Source: Mycobacterium sp. 852002-51163_SCH5372311
GTDB taxonomy: Bacteria > Actinomycetota > Actinomycetes > Mycobacteriales > Mycobacteriaceae
Reading direction: 5' to 3'
NCBI RefSeq assembly: GCF_001667115.1
Contig: NZ_LZIJ01000022.1
Span: 18,233 to 82,232, forward strand
DNA: 64,000 bases
Made by a program: the position numbers and the translations under genes. Below are positions 18,447 to 27,093 of the stretch, in pieces. The stretch's first letter is position 1, and every line of letters starts with the position of its first letter. Below the pieces are notes generated by a model. It ran no database searches, was not told where the DNA came from, and saw only the letters and a list, made by a program, of their open reading frames with translations.

Positions 18447-19091
18447 TTAATTGGGTGTGCGGCGGCGCATCTGACCCTTCGAACGTCGTACCCGCTTGAC
18501 CGGGTCTCGCGTTGTGCCCCTTGCGATTTCGTCGCGCAGCTGCGTGATGTTGGAGATTTCGGCGTAGAGGCCACGGATCGCATAGTCGAGGACGGCGAAC
18601 GAGTAGCGCTGCTGCGGGTCGTCGATGATGCCGACTTCGCGGGAACGCTGGCGCGACCAGAGTGCCTCGTCCAGCCGTGCGCGCGTCGCCTCCAGATGCC
18701 GATCCAGCGTATCGACGACGCGCTCTGGGTCGTCGCCGCGGGCGAGCCAGGTCTTGAGGATGACGGGGTGCTTGATGACGACCCGCTCCTGGCCGGGGAA
18801 ATGTTGCACCCACCGGTGCAGCGCGTCGAGTCCGGCATCGGTTGTCTCGTACAACGTGATGGCACGCTTGCCGGACTGCGCGCCGATCTCGTTGACCATG
18901 CCCCGCACGAGCAACCGGTTGAGTTCGCGCCGCACATGACTGACCGACGGCGACCAATAGAAGTGGCCGACCGACAATTCGGCGCGGACCTTGATCTCCC
19001 CGGCGGTAAGTTGCTCGTCGTTGGCGGCCAGCACACCCAACACCAGGTAGGCGGTCACCGGCAAGCCGTTGCTGGTGCGCTGCGGGCTCAC
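18447..19091 (-). CDS. PadR-family regulator
   Basis: About 214 residues from the GTG at 19091, whose codon overlaps the stop of the upstream DUF35 gene (GTGA). The N-terminal winged helix includes TAYLVLGVLAANDEQLTAGE and SVSHVRRELNRL. A helical C-terminal domain follows, ending in a basic tail (RVRRSKGQMRRRTPN). It is the last gene of a catabolic operon, so it probably senses an intermediate of that pathway. The frame is open further upstream but that part is the shadow of the DUF35 gene. Confidence 0.85.
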   Translation of the reverse strand: MSPQRTSNGLPVTAYLVLGVLAANDEQLTAGEIKVRAELSVGHFYWSPSVSHVRRELNRLLVRGMVNEIGAQSGKRAITLYETTDAGLDALHRWVQHFPGQERVVIKHPVILKTWLARGDDPERVVDTLDRHLEATRARLDEALWSRQRSREVGIIDDPQQRYSFAVLDYAIRGLYAEISNITQLRDEIARGTTRDPVKRVRRSKGQMRRRTPN

Positions 19092-19516
19092 GGCAAACCT
19101 GTGAAATACGGCTTGAAATAGGGCAGCGTGATGTCGGGACCAACCGCATGGAACTGCACCTGCACACGCATCCCGATCGTCAGCTCGTCGGGTACCACAC
19201 CAACGATATTGGTCAGCATCTGGTATCCCTCGTCCAGCGTCACGATCGCCGGCGCATAGGGCGGGGTGAACTCCGCCGTCACCGGCCGGTGAACCACTGT
19301 CCAGCTGTATATCTCGCCGTGGCCACCGCTCACGGTCCAAATCAGGTCGTCTGAAAGGCATTGGCGGCAGTGTTCGGTCGGCGGGAAGTTCGATGCACCG
19401 CACGCCTGGCAACATTGGTAGCGCAGCTCGCCCGCTCGGCATGCTTCCCAGAACGGGAGGCTCAGGTGGCTACTGGCATGTGGAACCGGACCGGATTGTG
19501 GATGCAACAAAGTCAT
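19088..19516 (-). CDS. DUF35 zinc-ribbon / OB-fold acyl-CoA-binding protein
   Basis: Protein of 142 residues. An N-terminal rubredoxin-like zinc ribbon (CQAC ... CRQC) is followed by an OB-fold that binds CoA thioesters. DUF35 proteins partner SCP2-type thiolases or MaoC-like hydratases, as in cholesterol side-chain degradation. It overlaps the thiolase gene by four bases (ATGA), which supports a thiolase-DUF35 complex. Start ATG 19516. Confidence 0.87.
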   Translation of the reverse strand: MTLLHPQSGPVPHASSHLSLPFWEACRAGELRYQCCQACGASNFPPTEHCRQCLSDDLIWTVSGGHGEIYSWTVVHRPVTAEFTPPYAPAIVTLDEGYQMLTNIVGVVPDELTIGMRVQVQFHAVGPDITLPYFKPYFTGLP

Positions 19517-20682
19517 CTTGGTTCGTCTCCCAGAATCAGCACCGTGGTGAACAACGCCCCGGCCCCCCCGTTGCTGCAGAGGCCGACGTGGGCGTCCGGT
19601 ACCTGCAAATCGCCTGCCGCACCGCGCAATTGCTCAACGGCGCGGACGGCTCGCTGCATCATCTGCGGGTTGGCGCCCGCATGGCTGAAGGACATCGTTC
19701 CTCCGTCCGTGGTGATCGGATGGCTGCCGTCGATGGCGATGTGCCCGTCGGCGACGAAAGGCCCGCCCTCGCCGTCGCCGCAGAACCCGAATGCCTCCAG
19801 CTGACGGATGATCTCGAAGGAGAAAGGGTCGTAGAGTTCCAAAACGTCGACGTCGTCTCGCCGCAATCCGGCAAAGCTGAACGCACGGTCGGCCGCGCGT
19901 CTACCCACGACGCCATTGACATAGTGGCCCTGATCGCCACGGCGCCCTGCGAGGTCCCACGCCGGTGGGTGCTGATATGACGGGCCGTGGAAGTCGGCGC
20001 CGCTGCCGAGGACATATATTGGCTGGCTTCCAATGTCGACTTTGTCGATGTTCGCGACGACCAGAGCGCACCCGCCCTCGGAGGTAGTCGCGCAGTCGAG
20101 CAGGTGGAAGGGTTCGGCCACCGGGCGTGATGCGGTAATGTCGTCCGGCCGGAACGGGCCACGTTGGTAGTAAACGGCTTCCGGGTTTCGTGATCCGTTG
20201 TTGCGGATCGTCGCCGCGACGATGGACAGTTGTTCGCGCGTCGTGCCGTAGACGTGCATGTGACGGCGTGCGATGAGGGCGAACTCGGCGGTGGTGAACA
20301 TCCCCCAGGGCGCGACAAATTCGTTCTCCGGTCTGGTCCACGGCGCCGTGGCTTCGTGATCACGGTATTCGCCCGCTTGGGCGGCGACGAGCACCACCAC
20401 GTCGGCCATGCCGTGCTCGATTGCGGCTGCGGCCTCGGTGATCATGCCGACCCCGAAGGCCAGCCCCTGCCATGCCGGTCCGATGCGCAGGTCGTAGATC
20501 AGCGCCGTGGATTGTGGACCCGCGCTGATGCCGTCGACGTCGTTCAGGCTCAGGCCGGCATCGAGCAGTGCGCCGTGAACGGCCTTGAGCGCCAGACTCC
20601 GTGACGTTTCCCCATCCAGCTGGCGCCCCTGCCGGGTGTTGTGGACTCCGACGATGGCTGCGGTGCGCTTCGGCAAACTCAC
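19513..20682 (-). CDS. Thiolase-family protein (SCP2-type)
   Basis: Protein of 389 residues with a thiolase fold: AAIVGVHNTRQG at the N-terminus, VVLVAAQAGEYRDH in the first half, and ELYDPFSFEIIRQLEAFGFC plus SNGGAGALF near the end. It resembles SCP2-type thiolases and the aldolase partners of DUF35 proteins, not the classical FadA type, since the classical Cys motif is not evident. It may cleave a C-C bond of a CoA thioester by thiolysis or retro-aldol chemistry. It sits second in the operon 23347-18447. Confidence 0.83.
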   Translation of the reverse strand: MSLPKRTAAIVGVHNTRQGRQLDGETSRSLALKAVHGALLDAGLSLNDVDGISAGPQSTALIYDLRIGPAWQGLAFGVGMITEAAAAIEHGMADVVVLVAAQAGEYRDHEATAPWTRPENEFVAPWGMFTTAEFALIARRHMHVYGTTREQLSIVAATIRNNGSRNPEAVYYQRGPFRPDDITASRPVAEPFHLLDCATTSEGGCALVVANIDKVDIGSQPIYVLGSGADFHGPSYQHPPAWDLAGRRGDQGHYVNGVVGRRAADRAFSFAGLRRDDVDVLELYDPFSFEIIRQLEAFGFCGDGEGGPFVADGHIAIDGSHPITTDGGTMSFSHAGANPQMMQRAVRAVEQLRGAAGDLQVPDAHVGLCSNGGAGALFTTVLILGDEPR

Positions 20683-20693
20683 TCCGTTCCCGA

Positions 20694-21035
20694 TCAGTTT
20701 TCGTCCGCGACGACGCCGAGATACGTTCCCAGCACGTCGTATTGGCGCCCGTCACGCGTGATCGCGCCAATCATGGCGGTCCGCGGATCAGCTGGTGCCG
20801 CGCCGGCTTCGACGACGTCGATACGTACGTCGACGGGGCGGGCGGTTTGCGGGTCGGTGATCTCGACGACCATCGCCACCGCGCGCTCGGTCTCGTCCCA
20901 GTCGACGCCGGTGATCCGGTGACGAGCGGTCAGCTCCATCACCAGCGAGTTCTGCCGCACCAAGAAGCGCACCGGTGCGCACAATTCGCCGGCGCGCGGC
21001 GGCACGCAAAGCGTCACCGAAATGCGTTGCGTCAC
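20694..21035 (-). CDS. Small conserved-looking protein of unknown function
   Basis: Protein of 113 residues between the double CoA-transferase, whose stop it overlaps by four bases, and the thiolase 11 bases on. This tight coupling supports a real gene. It is rich in beta-type sequence (VMELTARHRITGVDW, AVAMVVEITDP) and lacks cysteines beyond two near the N-terminus. I do not recognise a family. It may be a small binding or accessory protein of the pathway. Confidence 0.6.
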   Translation of the reverse strand: MTQRISVTLCVPPRAGELCAPVRFLVRQNSLVMELTARHRITGVDWDETERAVAMVVEITDPQTARPVDVRIDVVEAGAAPADPRTAMIGAITRDGRQYDVLGTYLGVVADEN

Positions 21036-23347
21036 AATCCGGCCGGCTGTGTACTCGTGGCGCCTGATTGTCGCAACGCGATCAGGTCCTCCCGGCTATG
21101 CTGCAGCACACCCGTCAGCACCTCGTCGGTGTGCTGCCCATACAACGGGGGCGCCCGCCGGATCCAGCGCCGCGGTTTTCCGACGAACGAGAACGGCATC
21201 CCAATGCACAGGAATGTACCGGCGACGGGATGCTCCACGGGTTCCCAGAATCCCCGCGCGAGCAGTTGCGGATCATTCAGCAATGCGGCCGGTGCCACTA
21301 CCGCCGCCGCGGCCAGCCCACGGGAACGCAGTTCGTCGACCGCTTCGCTCACCGAACGCCGAGCGGTCCAGTCCGAAATCAGCTTGTCCAGTTCGTCGGC
21401 CCGGTCCTGCCATGCGGCGGCAGCAGGTTCGCCGACCAGGTCAATCACCGATTCCCGGGCAGCGTCGTCCATTGCCGCAAGCGCCACCCACTCGTCATCC
21501 CCCCGACAGGGATACACACCTTGTGGGGATGCGCCGGGTCCCCGATTTCCGTTGCGACGCATCTCGATTCCGTTGCGTGAGTACTCCACCAACATCTCGG
21601 CCGCCACATTCAGCGCCGATTCCACCATTGTCGATTCCACGTGGACCCCGATCCCGTCGCGGTCGCGTACCACCAGGGCCGCTACGGCGGCGAACGCCGC
21701 GTGCAGCCCGGCTATCGGATCGCACACGCCGCGCGGAATGATCGGCGGCCCGTCGGAATGTCCGGTCATCCAGGCCATTCCGGTTGCCTGTTCCATCGTC
21801 TGGGCAAATCCCACCCGATCGCGCCACGGCCCGTCGAGACCAAACGCCGGCATCCGGATCATCACGGCGCGCGGGTTGGCCGCACTGACAGCATTCCAAT
21901 CCAGCTGGAAGTTCTCCATCACCCGCGGCGAGAAGTTCTCGATGACGAGATCGCTTGCGGCAATGAGCTCCAACGCGATGCCACGTCCGGCCTCGGTGCT
22001 GAGTTCGACGCTGACATCGCGCTTGTTGTGGTTGCTGCACAGAAACACCGGCCCCCACTCCCACCACTGGTCCCAGTCAGGCGGGCGGCCCGCTGAAAAC
22101 CGCATGCCATCGGGCCGGCGGACGCCTTCGAGTTTGATTACGTCGGCCCCCAGTGCGCCCAGCAGTTGGGTGGCGACGGGCCCGGCCCAGAATGCGGTGA
22201 GGTCGGTTATCCGTATGTCTGACAAGGGAAGTGTCTCGGAAGCACCAGACCGCTCAGCTCGGGGTGGCCAATGCGCGCGGCCGTTGTGGGCGCCCAGCGC
22301 CGGTGGCGGGCCGGGCAGCCTGGTCGGCATCGCGTCGCTGCGATACGGCACTCGCGGCACGAGCACCCCGGGCTCCGTTTCGACGAACACGCCACGCTGC
22401 ACGTAGTGGTCGATCTTGGGCAATGTGGCCGGAGTGGCTATGGGGGCCACCGGAATCCGGAATGCCGAAGCCAGGTCAACGATCTCGTCTGTGGTCCGGA
22501 TCTCGGTCCACTGGGTAACCATGCCGAGGAACTCGTCGCGCCGTGTCACCCGTCCCGCCGTCGATGCCAGCTCGGCATCGTCGACCAAGTCGGCGCGATC
22601 GATCATCACCAGAAAGTCCTGGAACTGCTGTGCCGTGATGGTGCAGAATCCGACCATACCGTCGGCGGTGGGAACGATCGACGGGAGCTCCAGACTGCGT
22701 TGCTGTACAAGGGAATCCGCGCCCAGCACGCTGGCCGACATGGCGGACAAGCCGCCCATCGCGATCACCATCGCCTCGAAAGTCGACACATCGATGACCT
22801 CGCCACCACCACCCCTGAAGGCATGCCGAGCTGAAGCGGCGGCCACTGACGCAGCGAACGTGCCCGCTAACCACTCCCCGAGGCGGCCGCCCGCCTGTAC
22901 GGGCTCGTCGTCCGGCCACCCCCGGCCGGCGATCGACCCGCACAACGCCTGCAAGATGAATTCGTTGGCGATCAGGTGCTCGTCGACGTAGGGACCCGTT
23001 GTACCGAAAGGCGTTACGGCGACGACTACCGCCGACGGGGCGGAGTGAGAGGTGATTTCGCTGATGGTCCAACCGTCGGTCAGGTCGGTGAGCACGATGT
23101 CGGCTCCGGCCAGGAGCGCTGCCGTCTCGGCCCCCTTCACCACCGACTTCTTGCCCGCAGCCAGATAGCCGAACAAGGCTCCCGGCGGGCCGCCCGCCGA
23201 CCACTCGCGCAATAGATCGCCTTGTGGGGATTCGATTTTCACTACATCTGCGCCGGCATCGGCGAACATCTTGCCGCAATAGGACACCGCAATACCGTTG
23301 GCGAGCTCCAGAACACGCCAGCCGGCGAACGGCGCCAGAGCGGTCAC
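21032..23347 (-). CDS. Two-domain class III CoA-transferase (CaiB/BaiF), fused
   Basis: Protein of 771 residues, twice the usual length, made of two tandem CaiB/BaiF domains (about 1-385 and 390-771). Each starts with the family signature (RVLELANGIAVSYCGKMFAD; RITDLTAFWAGPVATQLLGA). The second domain has a CDPIAG motif with the expected catalytic Asp. The equivalent place in the first domain reads GGRLGEWLAG, with Glu instead. The likely active site is therefore in the second half, the first being structural. It probably loads CoA onto the pathway's carboxylic acid. Three bases after the amidohydrolase gene in the same operon. Confidence 0.87.
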   Translation of the reverse strand: MTALAPFAGWRVLELANGIAVSYCGKMFADAGADVVKIESPQGDLLREWSAGGPPGALFGYLAAGKKSVVKGAETAALLAGADIVLTDLTDGWTISEITSHSAPSAVVVAVTPFGTTGPYVDEHLIANEFILQALCGSIAGRGWPDDEPVQAGGRLGEWLAGTFAASVAAASARHAFRGGGGEVIDVSTFEAMVIAMGGLSAMSASVLGADSLVQQRSLELPSIVPTADGMVGFCTITAQQFQDFLVMIDRADLVDDAELASTAGRVTRRDEFLGMVTQWTEIRTTDEIVDLASAFRIPVAPIATPATLPKIDHYVQRGVFVETEPGVLVPRVPYRSDAMPTRLPGPPPALGAHNGRAHWPPRAERSGASETLPLSDIRITDLTAFWAGPVATQLLGALGADVIKLEGVRRPDGMRFSAGRPPDWDQWWEWGPVFLCSNHNKRDVSVELSTEAGRGIALELIAASDLVIENFSPRVMENFQLDWNAVSAANPRAVMIRMPAFGLDGPWRDRVGFAQTMEQATGMAWMTGHSDGPPIIPRGVCDPIAGLHAAFAAVAALVVRDRDGIGVHVESTMVESALNVAAEMLVEYSRNGIEMRRNGNRGPGASPQGVYPCRGDDEWVALAAMDDAARESVIDLVGEPAAAAWQDRADELDKLISDWTARRSVSEAVDELRSRGLAAAAVVAPAALLNDPQLLARGFWEPVEHPVAGTFLCIGMPFSFVGKPRRWIRRAPPLYGQHTDEVLTGVLQHSREDLIALRQSGATSTQPAGL

Positions 23348-23349
23348 GC

Positions 23350-24714
23350 TCAGTTGCCCAGGGTCGTCGCGCGGCCGGCGATCCCGGTGGCCTCCACCGT
23401 TACCGGCGCCGTCACCGGCGTCGACACACCCTGCGCCTGCAATGCGAAAGTCGTCATCCTGGTCCAGGCGTCGCGGTCACGCTGACTGGCCTCATGACCA
23501 ACATGGGTGACCACGTCGACGTCGGTGGCCTGGGCGCGGAGGTGGCCGGCGCGCGCGTGTTCTTTCGGCACATGCCGGAACGGATCGAACGAGTAAGCGG
23601 CCATGGCGTTTTCGTGGGTGATCTTGTTGATCACCGAGTCATCCAGATGTCCCATTGTTTCGATGACGTCCTCCGGCGCGAACGGCCAATTGCTGTCGGA
23701 GTGCGGGAAGTCGGACTCCCAGCACAGCATGTCCTCGTTGAACCAGTCCATGTTTCGCACGCCAACCTTGTCGCTGATGAAACAGGTATAGAAATGCCTC
23801 TTGAACACGTCGATCGGTCCGCTGTAGCCGGAAGGGAATTTCGCCAGCGTCCAACCCGAATGGCGTTGGTAGACATGCTCGGCGCGCCAGAGGAAGTACG
23901 GAATCCAGCCGACGTCGCCCTCGGTGAGGGAGAACTTCAGTTGCGGGAAGTCGGACCAGAACTCGGCCCAAATCAGCTCGGTGAAGGTGAACATGCTCAT
24001 CATCGACGACGCCGTCATCATCACGCTGGGCGGAGCGTCCGTCGACACCATCGGAGAGCGCGATGCGGAGCCGACATGCGTACACAGCACCGTGCTGTTC
24101 TCGCAAACGGCCTCGAAGAGCGGGTACCAGTACTTGGTGTGGATGCTGGGCATCTGCAACGCCTCCGGGTTTTCGGAGAACGTCACCGCATGACAGCCCT
24201 TGTCCCCGAGACGTTTGACCTCCCTGGCCGCCTCGACCACGTCGAACAGCGGCAGGATGCCGCACGGAATGAACCGCCCCGGATAAGCCCCACACCACTC
24301 CTCGATATGCCAGTCGTTGTAGGCCTTGATCATCACCAGGTTCACGTCGCGATCGGGTCCCTGATTGAGTACCTGGCCCGAGAAGCCGGTGAAGTTCGGA
24401 AAGTTCAAACCCGCCAGCTGCCCGCCCGCATTCATGTCGCGGATCCGCTCGTCGACGTTGAAGCATCCGGGCCGCATTTCGTCGTAGCGTGACGCGTCGA
24501 CGTTGTACATCTCGCGGGGCTTTCCGGCCACGGCATTGAGGCCCATGTTGCGTCCGCGGATCTCGCCGTAATACCACTGCTGGATGCCGTCGGGCTCGAT
24601 GATCACCCGGGGGGCGAAGTCCTTATATTTCGCGGGGACGTGCGCGTCGAACATGTCCGCGGGCTCGGCGATGTGGTCGTCCACGCTGATCAGGATGAGA
24701 TCGTCCTTGTTCAT
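23350..24714 (-). CDS. Amidohydrolase family 2 metal-dependent hydrolase
   Basis: TIM-barrel protein of 454 residues, first gene of the operon. The N-terminal ISVDDHIAEPADMFDAHVP matches a common actinobacterial group related to ACMSD and LigW decarboxylases. A metal-ligand His is likely in CTHVGS and an Asp in WESDFPHSDSNWP. The C-terminal 60 residues run past the usual family end and look disordered. It may decarboxylate or hydrolyse a ring-cleavage product. The start is the ATG at 24714, downstream of an inverted repeat. Confidence 0.82.
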   Translation of the reverse strand: MNKDDLILISVDDHIAEPADMFDAHVPAKYKDFAPRVIIEPDGIQQWYYGEIRGRNMGLNAVAGKPREMYNVDASRYDEMRPGCFNVDERIRDMNAGGQLAGLNFPNFTGFSGQVLNQGPDRDVNLVMIKAYNDWHIEEWCGAYPGRFIPCGILPLFDVVEAAREVKRLGDKGCHAVTFSENPEALQMPSIHTKYWYPLFEAVCENSTVLCTHVGSASRSPMVSTDAPPSVMMTASSMMSMFTFTELIWAEFWSDFPQLKFSLTEGDVGWIPYFLWRAEHVYQRHSGWTLAKFPSGYSGPIDVFKRHFYTCFISDKVGVRNMDWFNEDMLCWESDFPHSDSNWPFAPEDVIETMGHLDDSVINKITHENAMAAYSFDPFRHVPKEHARAGHLRAQATDVDVVTHVGHEASQRDRDAWTRMTTFALQAQGVSTPVTAPVTVEATGIAGRATTLGN

Positions 24715-24731
24715 GCTGCACTCCCCGCTAG

Positions 24732-24754
24732 ATCAATGACTAGTAGACATTGAT
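24732..24754. promoter_or_regulatory. ATCAATG / CATTGAT operator-like palindrome
   Basis: Seven-base perfect arms around nine bases, 18 bases upstream of the amidohydrolase start. This is a plausible operator for the catabolic operon 24714-18447. The regulator could be the PadR protein at its end or the nearby LacI protein. Confidence 0.55.
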
Positions 24755-24945
24755 GTGAGTCACAGTGTCAACGATCCGCAGCATGCGGTCTCGCCGCATG
24801 CTTTATGAGGCCGTGAGGTGTCTTGGGCGCTAAACACCGCTATAGCAACATAATGGCCGGCGACAGAACGACTTTTTTCGCGACTCGACACCTGCGCAGT
24901 CGGCCGCAACGAGCTATGACGACTGGTCTGACTATTAGTCCGTGG

Positions 24946-25359
24946 CTATCCGGACTGGCCGGCGAGCTGATCCGCCGTCGGCCGAGCTGCATATACCTTC
25001 TCGCCAGTCATCAGATCGTTCTCGTCGAAGCCGAAGACCGCCCAGAGCCGCGCCTCGAACGGCTCGCCACTGGCGGCGGGTGTGCCGCGCAGCCAGAACT
25101 CGATCTGCACTCGGCCGTCGTCGAGGTGGGTGAGTTCGATCAACTCGTTGCGCTGATCGGGCACTAGCGTGCGGCCTTCGATCCAATACCGCATCACGTT
25201 CTCGGCGCCGTCGATCACCGTCCCGTCGGGCAATTCGTAGCGGGCATGGCTGAACGTCGCCATGGTCCGGTCCCACTCCTGCACGTTCTCGCTCTGCATG
25301 TGCTCGATCACTAGAGCTTCTCTGGCTTCCCGGCGCGCTCGCCGGTCCTGGTCGGTCAT
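24946..25359 (-). CDS. SnoaL/NTF2-like protein
   Basis: About 137 residues from the ATG at 25359 (MTDQDRRARREAREAL), preceded by an AAAGG ribosome site. The pattern of an N-terminal helix, then YELPDGTVIDGAENVMRYW and VQIEFWLRGTPAASGEPF, fits a cone-shaped NTF2/SnoaL fold, often found in small isomerases or hydratases of steroid and polyketide pathways. The specific reaction is unknown. It is divergent from the LacI gene across a tandem repeat. Confidence 0.75.
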   Translation of the reverse strand: MTDQDRRARREAREALVIEHMQSENVQEWDRTMATFSHARYELPDGTVIDGAENVMRYWIEGRTLVPDQRNELIELTHLDDGRVQIEFWLRGTPAASGEPFEARLWAVFGFDENDLMTGEKVYAARPTADQLAGQSG

Positions 25360-25382
25360 GGGATGCCTTTCGTTCTTTCCAC

Positions 25383-25457
25383 GGCGCTTCAATGGCGCTT
25401 GAATGGCGCATTAATGGCGCTTCATGCCGCTTCAATGGCGCTTCAATGGCGCATTGA
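25383..25457. repeat. Seven-unit 11-bp tandem repeat (GGCGCTTCAAT)
   Basis: Units start at 25383, 25394, 25405, 25416, 25426, 25437 and 25448; consensus GGCGCTTCAAT with GGCGCATTAAT variants and one 10-base unit. It lies between the divergent NTF2-like and LacI genes. Eleven bases is one helical turn, so a regulator could bind all units on one face. Confidence 0.9.
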
Positions 25458-25563
25458 CCACGTGGCGGACAAATTACTCCGTTGCCTGCTTGACGGCGCT
25501 GATGACGGCGATCGTCGCCGCGTGCCACCATGAGGCATGACCGGGCCGGAAAGGTGATGCGAG

Positions 25564-26541
25564 TTGAGCACTAACAGAGCCGTCCGGTCCACCACCGCTG
25601 ACGTCGCCCGGTTGGCCGGTGTGTCGACCGCGACGGTCAGCTACGTCCTGAACAATGCCGAAGGACGCAGAATCTCCGAGCAAACCCGGGACGCGGTCTA
25701 CCGCGCCGCGAAGCTTCTGGGTTATCGGCCCAACCTCGCGGCGCGTAATCTCGCCCGCGGCAAAAGCGGTGTGGTCTTGTACGTGATACCGCACGTAGCG
25801 GTGGGTGAGATGCCGATGCAGGCCGGCAGTCGCATGACAACGGAACTGGCGCGCCTCGGTTTGCTTCAGGTGCAGATTTTCGAGACCGAGGACGACCAAA
25901 TCGTCGTCGACGCGATCGAGAACCTCGACCCGGTCGCCGTGACGAGCCTCTTCCCACTCGGCGAGGCCGCGTTGAGGGCGATGAAAGCCTCCGAGATCCC
26001 GCACATCGAGATTGGAACGTTGCCCGCACTCGGTGATCCGCACTTGTCGATCGGCGAGATGCGGGTCGACCATCTTGTCGCCCGTGGTCATCGCGAGATC
26101 GCGTTCGCCTATACCGGGGTAGCCAAGTGGCGCGCCCTCGGGGACTACTGGTGCGAAGGCGTCTCGCGCGCAGCACAGTTGCACGGGCTGCCGCCCGTCC
26201 GCATCAACGAGATCACCCCGGACAACGCTGCCGATGTGGTGGCGGGCTGGGTGGGCGACGGCGTTACCGCGGTGTGCGCGCAGAGCGACGACATAGCCTG
26301 CCTGGTCCTCTACGGGATCCATCAAGCGCGGCTGCGCTGTCCACACGATCTCGCCGTGATCGGTGTCGACGCGAGTCCCATGGGCGTTGTGAGCACACCA
26401 CCATTGACCACGGTGGAATTCAATCCCCATGCCGTCGCCGACGCCGCGCTAGCGGCGCTGCTCACCGAGTTGGGGTATCCGGCCCAGGCGCCTCCGGAGC
26501 CGACAGACATCGCCCGCCTGATCGAGCGCGCGTCGACTTGA
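25564..26541 (+). CDS. LacI-family regulator
   Basis: Protein of 325 residues from TTG 25564. The N-terminal LacI helix-turn-helix is TTADVARLAGVSTATVSYVL with the hinge LAARNLARGKSGVV. A periplasmic-binding-like ligand domain follows and carries GVDASPMGVVSTPPLTTVEF near the end. It is divergent from the NTF2-like gene with an 11-bp repeat array between, which may be its binding region. The effector is unknown. Confidence 0.88.
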   Translation: MSTNRAVRSTTADVARLAGVSTATVSYVLNNAEGRRISEQTRDAVYRAAKLLGYRPNLAARNLARGKSGVVLYVIPHVAVGEMPMQAGSRMTTELARLGLLQVQIFETEDDQIVVDAIENLDPVAVTSLFPLGEAALRAMKASEIPHIEIGTLPALGDPHLSIGEMRVDHLVARGHREIAFAYTGVAKWRALGDYWCEGVSRAAQLHGLPPVRINEITPDNAADVVAGWVGDGVTAVCAQSDDIACLVLYGIHQARLRCPHDLAVIGVDASPMGVVSTPPLTTVEFNPHAVADAALAALLTELGYPAQAPPEPTDIARLIERAST

Positions 26542-27093
26542 GCGGTTGCGCCCACTGCCATCACATTTGTCACTTGCGTCTCGGGGCCGGAACGATGTGC
26601 CTCTTTGTCCGACTCTGAGCGACAACGCCAGGGTTCTTGCGAAATGGGCACTTTTGGTCGTAAGCCAGAGGTGGTGCTCGGCGCATCGCCAGCCCGTCGT
26701 CGCTCTAATCCTGTAAGACCCGCACCTATCGCGCTTTCGGTGTGAGCTGAGGGCTTTCGGTGTGAACTGACGGCTTTCGGTGTGAGCTGAGGGCTTTCGG
26801 TGTGAACTGAGGGCTTTCGGTGTGAACTGACGGCTTTCGGTGTGTATACAGGGCGGCATTCGGCGCGCATTTCCGCCCTGGCTTCACGCGCAAAGCCGAG
26901 GATTCACGCGCAAAGCCGAGGATTCACGCCCAAAGCCCGAGACTACAAATGCCGCCGAGCGCACCTGACATGAGTCCTTCGCCGGCTGAGCGACAACCAT
27001 TGCACGCCCCACCCTCGACAGGCACTGGACATCCGCTGGTTAAGCGCATAACCTACGGATCTTGACGAGCCGGATATTCAAGGAGAAGTGCCC
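26542..27093. other. 552-base intergenic region
   Basis: No supported gene. It holds copy 3 of the composite repeat (26733-26940), and the aldehyde dehydrogenase ribosome site AGGAG at 27081-27085. Nothing else is recognised. Confidence 0.6.
26733..26940. repeat. Composite 20-bp tandem / hairpin / inverted tandem element, copy 3
   Basis: Six left units of 20 bp (GCTTTCGGTGTGAGCTGAGG type) at 26733-26852, a GGGCGG ... CCGCCC hairpin at 26851-26878, and three inverted units (GATTCACGCGCAAAGCCGAG type) at 26881-26940. The unit count is the mirror of copy 1 (3 left, 6 right there; 6 left, 3 right here). Confidence 0.9.

Noticed and set aside
20601..22406. 601-codon open frame on the plus strand
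   Set aside because: Overlaps the thiolase, small protein and CoA-transferase on the other strand; its Ser/Arg/Pro-rich translation is a shadow.
26733..26940. Regular 20-bp repeats that could look like a CRISPR array
   Set aside because: Units are directly adjacent with no spacers and are inverted around a hairpin; no cas genes are present.
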